Below, in pieces: positions 9,403 to 18,113 of a stretch of 64,000 nucleotides of DNA. Position 1 is the stretch's first letter. Each line of letters starts with the position of its first letter. Under the pieces are notes generated by a model. The model was not told the DNA's origin. It saw only the letters and a list, made by a program, of their open reading frames with translations, and made no database searches. The position numbers and the translations under genes are program-made. This DNA is from Bradyrhizobium sp. SRS-191 (lineage in GTDB: Bacteria; Pseudomonadota; Alphaproteobacteria; Rhizobiales; Xanthobacteraceae), in assembly GCF_024586915.1 (NCBI RefSeq), contig NZ_JANBVS010000001.1, positions 1 through 64,000 of the forward strand. Direction: 5' to 3'.

Positions 9403-10623
9403 ATGGAAGATTTCTATCGCATCCGCCGTCTGCCGCCTTACGTGTTCGAGCAGGTCAACCGGGCCAAGGCGGCCGCGCGGAACGCCGGGGCCGATATCAT
9501 CGACCTCGGCATGGGCAATCCGGACCTGCCGGCGCCGGCGCATGTGCTGGAGAAGCTCAAGGAGACCTTGGGCAAGCCGCGCACCGACCGCTACTCGGCC
9601 TCGCGCGGTATCGTCGGCCTGCGCCGCGCGCAGGCGGCCTATTACGATCGCCGCTTCGGGGTGAAGCTCAATCCCGACACCCAGATCGTGGCGACGCTCG
9701 GCTCCAAGGAAGGCTTTGCCAACGTGGCGCAGGCGATCACCGCGCCGGGCGACGTCATTCTCTGTCCCAATCCGAGCTATCCCATTCACGCCTTCGGCTT
9801 CCTGATGGCGGGCGGCGTGATCCGCTCGGTCCCGGCCGAGCCGACGCCGCAATTCTTCGAGGCGGCCGAGCGCGCGATCATCCACTCCATCCCGAAGCCG
9901 CTGGCGCTGATCGTCTGCTATCCCAGCAACCCGACCGCCTATGTCGCGAGCCTCGATTTCTATCGCGACCTCGTCGCATTCGCGAAGAAGCACGAGATCC
10001 TGATCCTGTCGGACCTCGCTTATGCCGAGGTCTATTTCGACGATAACAACCCGCCGCCGTCGGTGCTGCAGGTGCCCGGGGCCATGGATGTCGCGGTCGA
10101 GTTCACCTCGATGTCCAAGACCTACTCGATGGCCGGCTGGCGCATGGGCTTTGCCGTCGGCAATGAGCGCATCATTGCCGCGCTGGCGCGTGTGAAGTCC
10201 TATCTCGACTACGGCGCTTTCACGCCGGTTCAGGTTGCCGCCACTGCGGCGCTGAACGGGCCGGATGACTGCATCCGCGAGATGCGCGACGTCTACCGCA
10301 AGCGCCGCGACACGCTGGTCGAGTCCTTCGGCCGCGCCGGCTGGGAGATCCCGTCGCCGGAGGCCTCGATGTTCGCCTGGACCCCGCTGCCCGAGAAGTT
10401 CAAGAGCCTCGGCAGCATGCAGTTCGCCACCCTCATGGTGGAGAAGTGCGGCGTCGCGGTCTCGCCCGGCGTCGGCTTCGGCGAGCATGGCGAGGGCTAT
10501 GTGCGCATCGCCATGGTCGAGAACGAGCAGCGCATCCGGCAGGCCGCCCGCGGCGTCCGCCGCTTCCTTGAAAGCGGCATCGAAACGTTGCACAACGTGG
10601 TTCCTCTCGCCAATCGGCGCTGA
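9403..10623 (+). CDS. PLP-dependent class I/II aminotransferase (AlaC / LL-DAP aminotransferase-like)
   Basis: Fold-type I pyridoxal-phosphate aminotransferase, 406 residues. The PLP lysine lies in the motif SMSKTYSMAGWRMGF near residue 240, and the substrate-carboxylate Arg region occurs near residue 370 (GYVRIAMV). The N-terminal IRRLPPYVF is typical of the AlaC/YfdZ group, which make alanine or related amino acids. ATG at 9403 fits that family start; an upstream GTG at 9367 adds 12 residues. It sits 36 bases before homoserine dehydrogenase, suggesting amino acid biosynthesis. Confidence 0.9.
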   Translation: MEDFYRIRRLPPYVFEQVNRAKAAARNAGADIIDLGMGNPDLPAPAHVLEKLKETLGKPRTDRYSASRGIVGLRRAQAAYYDRRFGVKLNPDTQIVATLGSKEGFANVAQAITAPGDVILCPNPSYPIHAFGFLMAGGVIRSVPAEPTPQFFEAAERAIIHSIPKPLALIVCYPSNPTAYVASLDFYRDLVAFAKKHEILILSDLAYAEVYFDDNNPPPSVLQVPGAMDVAVEFTSMSKTYSMAGWRMGFAVGNERIIAALARVKSYLDYGAFTPVQVAATAALNGPDDCIREMRDVYRKRRDTLVESFGRAGWEIPSPEASMFAWTPLPEKFKSLGSMQFATLMVEKCGVAVSPGVGFGEHGEGYVRIAMVENEQRIRQAARGVRRFLESGIETLHNVVPLANRR

Positions 10624-10659
10624 GTCTCCCGTTTTCCTTGCTGCAGGTTCTTTGATTCC

Positions 10660-11976
10660 ATGGTCGCACCCCTGAGAGTGGGCATCGCGGGCCTCGGCAC
10701 CGTCGGTGCCGAAGTCGTTCGTCTGATCGAGCAGCAGGGGCGTGTGCTCACCGAGCGGACGGGACGTCCCGTGCAAGTCGTGGCCGTGACGGCGCGGTCG
10801 AAGAAGAAGCGCGCCGTCGATCTCACGGGCATCAAGTGGGCCAAAGATCCGCTGGCGCTGGCGGCTGATCCCGAGGTCGACTGCCTGGTCGAGTTGATGG
10901 GCGGCGCCGGCGACCCGGCGCTGTCGGCGATCGACACCGCGCTCAAGGCCGGCAAGTCGGTGGTCACTGCCAACAAGGCGCTGATCGCCAAGCATGGCCT
11001 GAAGCTCGCCAAGGCCGCCGAGAAGTCTGGTGCCGCGTTGAATTTCGAGGCCGCCGTGGGCGCGGCCATTCCGGTCATCAAGACCCTGCGCGAGGGTCTC
11101 GCGGCTACCGGCATCAGCCGCGTCTATGGCATCCTGAACGGCACCTGCAACTACATCCTGACCCGGATGGAGCAGGAAGGTCTGTCGTTCGACGAGTGCC
11201 TCAAGGACGCGCAGCGGCTCGGCTATGCCGAGGCCGATCCGTCGTTCGACATCCACGGCCACGACACCGCGCAGAAGCTCGCGATCCTGGCGAGCCTCGC
11301 CTTCGGTACCCAGGTGGCTGAGAAGTCCATCTATGTGGAAGGCATCTCGTCGATCGCTCCCGAGGATCTCAGGGCCGCCGATGAGCTCGGCTATCGCGTC
11401 AAGCTGCTCGGGGTCGCGATGCGCACCGCCAAGGGCATCGAGCAGCGTGTGCACCCGACCATGGTGCCGAAATCCTCCTCGATCGCCCAGGTGATGGGCG
11501 TCACCAACGCGGTCACGATCGATGGCGAGGGCATTCCGCCGATCACCTTGGTCGGTCCGGGAGCGGGGGGCGCGGCCACCGCATCCGCAGTCCTGGCTGA
11601 CATTGCCGATGTCGCGCGCGGCATCCGCTCGACGCCGTTCGGGCGTCCCGTCGAGAAGCTGCAGCCGACCGAGAAGGCGCCGATGGAGCGGCATGAGGGC
11701 GGCTATTACATCCGGCTGATGGCGCGCGATCACGCCGGTACGGCGGCAACGATCGCGACCCGGCTCGCGGAGCAGAAGATCTCGATCGAGTCGATCGTGC
11801 AGCGCCATCCCAATGGCAGCGAGCCGTTGAAGACGGGCGCCAAGGGCGGACCGGTGCCGGTGATCCTGATCACCTATGCGACGCATGAGGACGCGGTGCA
11901 CAAGGCGCTCCAGGCGGTGCAGCGCGACAAGGTCATCAGCGGCAAGCCGCAGGTGATCCGGATCGAAAAGAATTAA
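10660..11976 (+). CDS. hom: Homoserine dehydrogenase
   Basis: Reduces aspartate semialdehyde to homoserine, the branch point to threonine and methionine. The protein has 438 residues: an N-terminal NAD(P) domain with GLGTVG near residue 8, a catalytic domain with the ILNGTCNYILT motif and catalytic Lys/Asp region near residues 150-230, and a C-terminal ACT domain (from about residue 350) for feedback control by threonine. It follows the aminotransferase gene on the same strand. No aspartokinase fusion is present. Confidence 0.96.
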   Translation: MVAPLRVGIAGLGTVGAEVVRLIEQQGRVLTERTGRPVQVVAVTARSKKKRAVDLTGIKWAKDPLALAADPEVDCLVELMGGAGDPALSAIDTALKAGKSVVTANKALIAKHGLKLAKAAEKSGAALNFEAAVGAAIPVIKTLREGLAATGISRVYGILNGTCNYILTRMEQEGLSFDECLKDAQRLGYAEADPSFDIHGHDTAQKLAILASLAFGTQVAEKSIYVEGISSIAPEDLRAADELGYRVKLLGVAMRTAKGIEQRVHPTMVPKSSSIAQVMGVTNAVTIDGEGIPPITLVGPGAGGAATASAVLADIADVARGIRSTPFGRPVEKLQPTEKAPMERHEGGYYIRLMARDHAGTAATIATRLAEQKISIESIVQRHPNGSEPLKTGAKGGPVPVILITYATHEDAVHKALQAVQRDKVISGKPQVIRIEKN

Positions 11977-12180
11977 CCTGGGATGCCCAAGGAACCGGTT
12001 GTCCCTGCTCAAACAAACGCGTGGCGTTTGGGTTAGGTTCATGCTCAAACCGGTGGAATCGCGCGGTGAGGAGCGGCCATCCGGGCCATCCCGCTGAACC
12101 GTGAGCCGCCCCCGATGGCGGCCTCCGGCTGGTAGAATTTGAGGGCGGTGAGCCGCCTTGACGTCTTGAGGAGTTGACCG

Positions 12181-13182
12181 ATGTCGACGCAGATTTCCGT
12201 CCCGCAACAGCTGTTGCTCGAGCGCATCCTGACCCTGGAGCTGGTGCGCGTGACCGAGCGCGCTGCGGTGTCGGCGGCGCGGCTGCGCGGCCACGGCCAG
12301 GAAAAGCCGGCGGACCAGGCGGCGGTCGACGCGATGCGCCGCGAGCTCAACAAGCTGCCGATCGAAGGCACCGTCGTGATCGGCGAGGGCGAGCGCGACG
12401 AGGCGCCGATGCTCTACATCGGCGAGAAGGTCGGCCTCAATGCCGGTCCGAAGGTCGACATCGCGGTCGACCCGCTCGAAGGCACCACTCTGTGCGCCAA
12501 GAACATGCCCGGCGCGATCGCGACCATGGCGATGGCCGATGGCGGTACCTTGCTGCACGCGCCCGACGTCTACATGCAGAAGATCGCGGTCGGTCCGGGC
12601 TACGCCAAGGGCGTGGTCGACATCGATGCCAGCCCGGCCGACAACGTCCGCCGTCTCGCCAAGGCCAAGGGCGTCGAGCCCGGCGCCATCACCGTGCTGG
12701 TGCTCGACCGTCCGCGCCATGCCGACATCATCCAGGGCGTGCGCTCGACCGGCGCGGCCGTCCGCCTGATCACCGATGGTGACGTCGCCGGCGTCATTCA
12801 CACCGCGACGCCTGAGGACACCGGCGTCGACATGTATATGGGAACCGGCGGCGCGCCGGAAGGCGTGCTGGCCGCAGTGGCACTGCGCTGCATCGGCGGT
12901 CAGATGCAGTGCCGCCTGATCCTCGACACCGACGAGAAGCGGGAGCGGGCGGCCAAGATGGGCGTCAACGATCCCAAGATGATCTACGGCATCGAGGACA
13001 TGGCCCGCGGCGACTGCCTGTTCGCTGCCACCGGCGTCACCACCGGCTCGCTGCTGTCCGGCGTCAAGTTCCGCAAGGACGGCGTGATCGAGACCGAGAC
13101 CGTCGTGATGCGCTCCGTCACCGGCACCGTGCGCTACATCCGCGCCGAGCACCGCCAGCTCGAGAAGTTCCACCTCGACTGA
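12181..13182 (+). CDS. glpX: Class II fructose-1,6-bisphosphatase
   Basis: Hydrolyses fructose 1,6-bisphosphate to fructose 6-phosphate in gluconeogenesis and the Calvin cycle. The protein has 333 residues, the usual GlpX length. Metal and phosphate motifs are visible: GEGERDEAPM near residue 64 and DPLEGTTLCA near residue 97. The 204-base gap from hom suggests its own promoter. A GC-rich hairpin follows the stop. Confidence 0.96.
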   Translation: MSTQISVPQQLLLERILTLELVRVTERAAVSAARLRGHGQEKPADQAAVDAMRRELNKLPIEGTVVIGEGERDEAPMLYIGEKVGLNAGPKVDIAVDPLEGTTLCAKNMPGAIATMAMADGGTLLHAPDVYMQKIAVGPGYAKGVVDIDASPADNVRRLAKAKGVEPGAITVLVLDRPRHADIIQGVRSTGAAVRLITDGDVAGVIHTATPEDTGVDMYMGTGGAPEGVLAAVALRCIGGQMQCRLILDTDEKRERAAKMGVNDPKMIYGIEDMARGDCLFAATGVTTGSLLSGVKFRKDGVIETETVVMRSVTGTVRYIRAEHRQLEKFHLD

Positions 13183-13197
13183 GTCCGCGAGGTCAGT

Positions 13198-13223
13198 CCG
13201 GGGCATGCATAGCGTGCCCCCGG
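13198..13223. terminator. GC-rich hairpin after glpX
   Basis: CCGGGGCA at 13198-13205 pairs with TGCCCCCGG at 13215-13223. No T-run follows. A further GC-rich palindromic stretch of the dispersed intergenic kind (ending CATCCCGGAATGACGACG) continues to about 13290. Confidence 0.4.
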
Positions 13224-13305
13224 AATCCCGAGCTCGCAGGTCGCAAGTCCCGGTCTGCGCGCGTCGCACGCATCCCGGAATGACGACGTCGGAGAGTGAT
13301 TCAAG

Positions 13306-14025
13306 ATGTCCGATCTCTCCATGGTCAAGGCGCTGGTGTTCGACGTGTTCGGCACCGTCGTCGACTGGCGCACCAGCCTGATCAACGACTTCACGGCATG
13401 GTCGGCCAAGCGCGGCATCCAGGGCGACTGGACCGCGCTGGTCGATGGCTGGCGCGGGCTGTACGTCGGGTCGATGGACGAGGTTCGCAGGCATCCGGAG
13501 CGCGGCTACCTCATTCTCGACGTCCTGCACCGGCGCTCGCTGGAGACGCTGGTCGCCAAGCTCGGCATCACCGGCCTGACCGAAGCCGATCTCGACTATC
13601 TGACGCGGGGCTGGCACCGGTTGCATCCGTGGGCCGACAGTGTTGCCGGGCTGACCCGGCTGAAATCCAAATACATCATCGCGCCGCTCTCCAACGGCAA
13701 TGTCGCGCTGCTCACCAACATGGCGAAGTTCGCGAGGTTACCCTGGGACCTCGTGCTCTCCGCCGAGCTGTTCGAGCACTACAAGCCCGACCCCGAGACC
13801 TATCTCGGCGCCGCGCGTCTCCTATGTCTTTCGCCCGGCGAGGTGATGATGGTCGCCGCGCACAACAATGATCTCGAGGCCGCTCAGCGTTACGGCCTGA
13901 AGACCGCCTTCGTCGCGAGGCCTACCGAATACGGCCCGCTGCAGAACCGCGACTTCGAGGCCACCGGCGCCTGGGATATCATCGCCCGCGACTTCAACGG
14001 CATCGCCGACCGGCTCGGCTGCTGA
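13306..14025 (+). CDS. Haloacid dehalogenase type II (HAD superfamily)
   Basis: A 239-residue hydrolase. Motif I is VFDVFGTVVDW with the nucleophilic Asp at residue 13, motif II is the PLSNGN segment near residue 123, and motif III Lys lies in HYKPDPETY near residue 160. The family removes halogen from 2-haloacids through an Asp-ester intermediate, though some members act on other substrates. It is convergent with the MCP-like gene and 11 bases from its end. Confidence 0.88.
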   Translation: MSDLSMVKALVFDVFGTVVDWRTSLINDFTAWSAKRGIQGDWTALVDGWRGLYVGSMDEVRRHPERGYLILDVLHRRSLETLVAKLGITGLTEADLDYLTRGWHRLHPWADSVAGLTRLKSKYIIAPLSNGNVALLTNMAKFARLPWDLVLSAELFEHYKPDPETYLGAARLLCLSPGEVMMVAAHNNDLEAAQRYGLKTAFVARPTEYGPLQNRDFEATGAWDIIARDFNGIADRLGC

Positions 14026-14035
14026 TCCTCCGTCC

Positions 14036-15118
14036 TCACGCGCCCGACACGATCACGCCGTACCAGCCGAGCCCCTTGTAGGTCTCGTAGCCCGGCGTGG
14101 CGTGGAAGGCGACCATGCGTCCGGATGCGTCCTGATAGAAGCCGCTGCGCTTGCCGTCGAGCTTCAGCGACACGCGCTCGCTGAGAATGCCTTGTCCGTC
14201 CGAGGATGCGATCACGCGATGGCTGGAATCCACCAGCAGCGCGCGGGCCTTGTCGCTCTCGCTGACGCGCACCCCTTGTACGATCGCGCGCGCCTGGGCC
14301 TCCCAATCGAAGTGGATCGCGAGCACGCCCAGCGGCTTGCCATGCGCGTTGCCGTTCTCGCGCACGGAGGCGCAATAGGTCGCGACCTGGGCGTTGCCGA
14401 GCAGCGGCTGGCACTCGACGTCGCCGGCGACGTAGTCGTCACCCGAGCGCAGGCCGCGCGCCTCGCGAAACCACTTTGTCTCGGCGACGCTCTGGCCCAC
14501 CACATTGAAGCGATCGGCACGGCCGTTGGCAATCACCTTGCCCGAGGGGTCGCACAGCCACAGATCGAGATAGACCGTGTAGGCCGAGAGGATCACAGCA
14601 AGTCGCTCGGAGACATGGGCGACGCGCGCGGCGTCCGGTGTGGCGGCGCAATCGACGACGGCCGAGTCTGTCGCCCACCAGCGCACGTCGCAGGTCCGCT
14701 CATAGAGATTGCGGTCGATCAGCTCGATCGCGTTGAGCGCGAGGTCGACCATGCGCTCGCCGCGCGCCCGCTCGGTCATGCGCTCGATCGAGCTCTTCAG
14801 ATTGCCGGTGCGGGTGGTGAGCTGGCCTTCGAGCTCGCGTGCGATGGTCTCGACCTGCTGGCCGACCGCGCGCACCTCCTGCGCCACGACCGCAAAGCCG
14901 GCGCCTTGTGCCCCGACCCGCGAGCTTTCGATCAGCGCGTTCAACGCCAGCATCTTCATCTGATTGGTGATCTGCTGGATCGACTTGGTCTTCTCGCAGG
15001 CGATCTGGTTGACCTCGCCGGTGAGCCGCGCGATCAGCGCGGAGACGTCGGTCTCGTCCTGGGGAGCCGTGGGAGAGGGCGCAATCGAAGGGGAGGTCTT
15101 CAGCTCAGGCGCTGCTAA
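14036..15118 (-). CDS. Soluble MCP-like sensor with C-terminal Cache-type domain
   Basis: A 360-residue protein with the output module first. Residues about 25-105 carry the core of a methyl-accepting chemotaxis signalling helix pair (MLALNALIESSRVGAQGAGF, then VVAQEVRAV), which contacts CheA/CheW in standard receptors. Residues about 130-360 resemble an extracellular double-Cache ligand-binding domain, with a DPSGKVIANGRAD segment and a second SSHRVIASSDG segment. There is no signal peptide and no membrane helix, so this is apparently a cytoplasmic sensor with reversed domain order. Start at 15118 has GGAG seven bases upstream; an ATG at 15172 is an alternative. Confidence 0.75.
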   Translation of the reverse strand, partial: LAAPELKTSPSIAPSPTAPQDETDVSALIARLTGEVNQIACEKTKSIQQITNQMKMLALNALIESSRVGAQGAGFAVVAQEVRAVGQQVETIARELEGQLTTRTGNLKSSIERMTERARGERMVDLALNAIELIDRNLYERTCDVRWWATDSAVVDCAATPDAARVAHVSERLAVILSAYTVYLDLWLCDPSGKVIANGRADRFNVVGQSVAETKWFREARGLRSGDDYVAGDVECQPLLGNAQVATYCASVRENGNAHGKPLGVLAIHFDWEAQARAIVQGVRVSESDKARALLVDSSHRVIASSDGQGILSERVSLKLDGKRSGFYQDASGRMVAFHATPGYETYKGLGWYGVIVSGA

Positions 15119-15428
15119 CATCGAACAACTCCATTTCATCGCCGTCTCGGCCGATGCGGAGACTGCGAGCAATTCAGTCGGTATAATTTGATTGAAATGT
15201 CACGGAGTTCGCCTAACGCGCGTTTAATGCACGCTCCTGAACACAGCTGTAATTTTAGGCAAGCCGCACTATATGTCATCAATATCCCCTTCGAGGCGCT
15301 GATTTCCGGGATGATGCAGTGCGATTCCAGTGGGTTCCCGCGACGGAGCCTGCCGCGACCGGCGACTTGCTGTAGATTCGACGCCGTCGCTTTCGAATCG
15401 CCATGCTGCATGCGAGGCCCCTAGCCTG

Positions 15429-17270
15429 ATGGCACCGTCCGCTCTTGCCTTGCCCCTGAGCGCCCCGCCGGCGTTCCTCGGCGTGCGGCTGTCGCTGACC
15501 AACAAGCTGTGGCGCGACCGGCTGGATGCGCGCGGCGCAGCGCGGGCGCTGGCGATCGTGCAGCGCTATCAGTTGCCGGAAATGCTGGCGCGGGTGCTGG
15601 CCGGGCGTGACGTCAAGCTCGACGCGGTCAACGATTTCCTCGATCCCACCATCCGCAAGCTGATGCCGGACCCGTTCACCGTGACGCAGATGGAGGCGGC
15701 GGCCCAGCGCATCGCCGATGCGGCGGTCAAAGGGGAAAAGGTCGCGATCTTCGGCGACTACGACGTCGACGGCGCGACCTCGGCGGCGCTGCTGGCATGG
15801 CATCTGCGCCATTGCGGGCTCGACCCGCTGATCCACATTCCTGACCGCATCTTCGAAGGCTACGGGCCCAACGTCGAAGCGATCCGCATGCTGGCCGACA
15901 AAGGCGCGACCCTGCTCGTGACGGTCGACTGCGGCACGACCAGCCTCGAGCCGCTGGCGGAGGCGCGGCGGCTCGGCATGTCCGTGGTGGTGATCGATCA
16001 CCATCAATGCGGCGAGGAGCTGCCGGAGGTCGACGCGCTGGTGAATCCGAACCGGCCGGACGATCTCTCCGGCCTCGGCCATCTCGCCGCCGTCGGGCTG
16101 ACACTGGTGACGCTGGTCGCGGTCAATCGCGAGCTGCGGGGCCGCGGCTTCTGGAGCAGCACGCGGCCCGAGCCCGACCTGCTCGGCATGCTGCATCACG
16201 TCGCGCTCGGCACCGTCGCCGACGTGGCGCCGCTGATCGGGCTCAACCGCGCCTTCGTCGCCAAGGGCCTGATCGCGATGCGTCGGCGCGACCATGTCGG
16301 CCACACCGCGCTGATGGATGTCTCCAGGCTCAATGGCCCGCCGGAGGCGTGGCATCTCGGCTTCATGCTGGGGCCGCGCATCAATGCCGGCGGCCGCATC
16401 GGCCGCGCCGATCTCGGCGTGCGCCTGCTGTTGGAGAGCGACGTCTCGGAAGCGGCGCGGATCGCCGCCGAGCTCGACCGGCTCAACAACGAGCGCCGGA
16501 TCATCGAGCAGCACGCCGAGGCGCAGGCCGAGGCTGAGGCGCTGGCCTCGCTCGGCCTGGAGGACAAGGGCGCGGTCATCGTAACCGCGTCCGAGGGCTG
16601 GCATCCCGGCGTGGTCGGGCTGGTCGCCTCGCGGCTGAAGGAAAAGTTCGCGCGGCCTGCTTTCGCGATCGCACTCGAGCCCGGCGGCATCGGCACCGGA
16701 TCGGGACGCTCGATCCCCGGCGTCGATCTCGGCAAGGCCGTACGCCACGCCGTGGAGCAGGGCATCCTGATGAAGGGCGGCGGGCATGCGATGGCGGCCG
16801 GCGTGACCCTGCGCAAGGAGCGGCTGGCGGAGTTTCGCGCCTATCTGGAAAGCGCGCTGGCGGCCGATGTCGCCGAGGCGCGCCACGTCAACGAGATCCT
16901 GATCGACGGGGCGATCAGCGCGCGCGCGGCGACGCCGGAGCTGGTCAACACGCTCAACCGCGCGGGTCCGTTCGGCAGCGGCAATCCCGAGCCGATCGTG
17001 GCGCTGCCGTCGCATCAGCTGGTCTATGCCGACGAGGTCGGGCAGGCGCATCTCAAGCTGCGCTTCAAGTCCGGCGATGGCGCCACCGTCAACGCGATCG
17101 CGTTCCGCTCGGTCGGCCAGAAGCTCGGCAATGCGCTGGTCCAGCATCGCGGCCAGGTCCTCCATGTCGCGGGCACGCTGACCGTCGACCGCTACCAAGG
17201 CGTCGAACGCGTCCAGCTGCGCGTGCTCGACGTCGCCGTGCCGGACCACGGTCCGGCGATGATCAGGTAG
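15429..17270 (+). CDS. recJ: Single-stranded-DNA-specific exonuclease RecJ
   Basis: A 5'-to-3' exonuclease acting in recombination and mismatch repair, 613 residues. DHH-family motifs are present: GDYDVDGATSAALL near residue 114, VDCGTTS, the DHH motif in IDHHQCGEELP near residue 193, and GGGHAMAAG near residue 452 from the DHHA1 domain. ATG at 15429 is preferred because family proteins begin close to the APxAFLGV segment; an earlier in-frame start at 15330 would add 33 residues. Confidence 0.95.
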   Translation: MAPSALALPLSAPPAFLGVRLSLTNKLWRDRLDARGAARALAIVQRYQLPEMLARVLAGRDVKLDAVNDFLDPTIRKLMPDPFTVTQMEAAAQRIADAAVKGEKVAIFGDYDVDGATSAALLAWHLRHCGLDPLIHIPDRIFEGYGPNVEAIRMLADKGATLLVTVDCGTTSLEPLAEARRLGMSVVVIDHHQCGEELPEVDALVNPNRPDDLSGLGHLAAVGLTLVTLVAVNRELRGRGFWSSTRPEPDLLGMLHHVALGTVADVAPLIGLNRAFVAKGLIAMRRRDHVGHTALMDVSRLNGPPEAWHLGFMLGPRINAGGRIGRADLGVRLLLESDVSEAARIAAELDRLNNERRIIEQHAEAQAEAEALASLGLEDKGAVIVTASEGWHPGVVGLVASRLKEKFARPAFAIALEPGGIGTGSGRSIPGVDLGKAVRHAVEQGILMKGGGHAMAAGVTLRKERLAEFRAYLESALAADVAEARHVNEILIDGAISARAATPELVNTLNRAGPFGSGNPEPIVALPSHQLVYADEVGQAHLKLRFKSGDGATVNAIAFRSVGQKLGNALVQHRGQVLHVAGTLTVDRYQGVERVQLRVLDVAVPDHGPAMIR

Positions 17271-17286
17271 CAGTCCCAGCCCCGCT

Positions 17287-17411
17287 GTCGTCCCGGCCTT
17301 GAGCCGGAACCCATACCCCGCAGCGGAGGTTGTGAGCGCGAGATGCCCATTGCCCTCCTGCCTCACACTGCTCCCTGTGGGTATGGGTCCCGGCTCGGAG
17401 GCCAGGACGAC
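17287..17411. repeat. Long imperfect inverted repeat
   Basis: A 32-base left arm (17287-17318) and a 33-base right arm (17379-17411) are near-complementary, with GTCGTCC at the outer end and CCATACCC at the inner end. The element follows recJ and is of the palindromic type common between genes in this group of bacteria. It would form a long hairpin in RNA on either strand. Confidence 0.65.
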
Positions 17412-17529
17412 ACAGGAGCGTGTGGCGCGCACCCTGCCTCTCATGACCAGTCGCAAACATGACCGTTCGATCTCGCCGCGCATTCGCGCCCGAGTGATGC
17501 CTGATCAAAACCCTCATCGATGAAAGAGG

Positions 17530-17633
17530 GCGCAGGGAATGCCGGGTGAAGGCCTCACCCATGGCCCGCCTGCAAACAAAAAGCAGGCGGCAGTCACCAC
17601 AGGCAAAGCCGTTTCAACCGGCATTCCCTGCGC
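17530..17633. repeat. Composite palindromic intergenic repeat, copy 2
   Basis: Perfect 16-base arms (17530-17545 and 17618-17633) enclose an inner hairpin GCCTGC/GCAGGC around an A-rich loop. Read on the minus strand, it matches the element at 9-114 through both arms, the CTGTGGT and CTGCCGCCTGC segments, and the flanking CCCTCT. The copies are therefore inverted relative to each other. Confidence 0.75.
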
Positions 17634-17640
17634 GATGGGT

Positions 17641-17787
17641 TTAACGCTTATACGCGATCTCCCCGGTGTCCGGCTTGATAGCCACCGTCGCCTTCGGGCT
17701 CATCATCACCCGAAAGCTTGGCGCCAGCTTCGGGGCGCCAGGACCACGCGATTTCACGTCCGCCAACTGCCGTTCGTCCGCGCACAT
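17641..17787 (-). pseudogene. Possible small gene or C-terminal remnant (48 codons)
   Basis: An open frame with a well-formed protein end (DVKSRGPGAPKLAPSF, then VMMSPKATVAIKPDTGEIAY). Upstream of its ATG the frame stays open for only a few codons (ending AAYS) before a stop, and no ribosome binding site is clear. It may be the tail of a decayed gene or a small real gene. It abuts repeat copy 2. Function unknown. Confidence 0.3.
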
Positions 17788-18113
17788 CGAGTACGCTGCG
17801 GCACATCAGCGGCCACCGCATCCCATCCCCCACGTTCGTGACGATCGCGAAGCGTCCCTCTCACGGGGACAGGACCCGCACAATATTTCTGATTTTCGGC
17901 AGAAAAGCAAGTGAAAAAATCTTCGCAGCCGGATGGGAGCCAGTATCCGTCTGACGCTGCGATCGAACCCGGCCGTGGTCGCCATGGCTGATCGCGCTCG
18001 CGTGCACGAGACCTGTTGGAGGGCAGCTAGCATGTCGAGCGTTCCCTGTATTATCCGCCGGTTGTCCGGTAGTATTGTTCGCGCCCTCCCCGACGAGCAG
18101 GAATGAAGTGCCG
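17788..18113. other. Intergenic stretch without a supported gene
   Basis: Upstream region of the serine hydrolase gene. I see no supported gene, terminator or strong operator here. Confidence 0.5.

Noticed and set aside
8683..13626. A 4.9-kb open frame on the minus strand (1647 codons)
   Set aside because: It lies antisense to the lipoprotein, aminotransferase, hom, glpX and HAD genes, all with clear family motifs. Its product is a His/Arg/Gly-rich sequence typical of the antisense frame of GC-rich genes.
15279..17483. A 734-codon minus-strand frame opposite recJ
   Set aside because: recJ on the plus strand has all DHH motifs; the antisense product is low-complexity.
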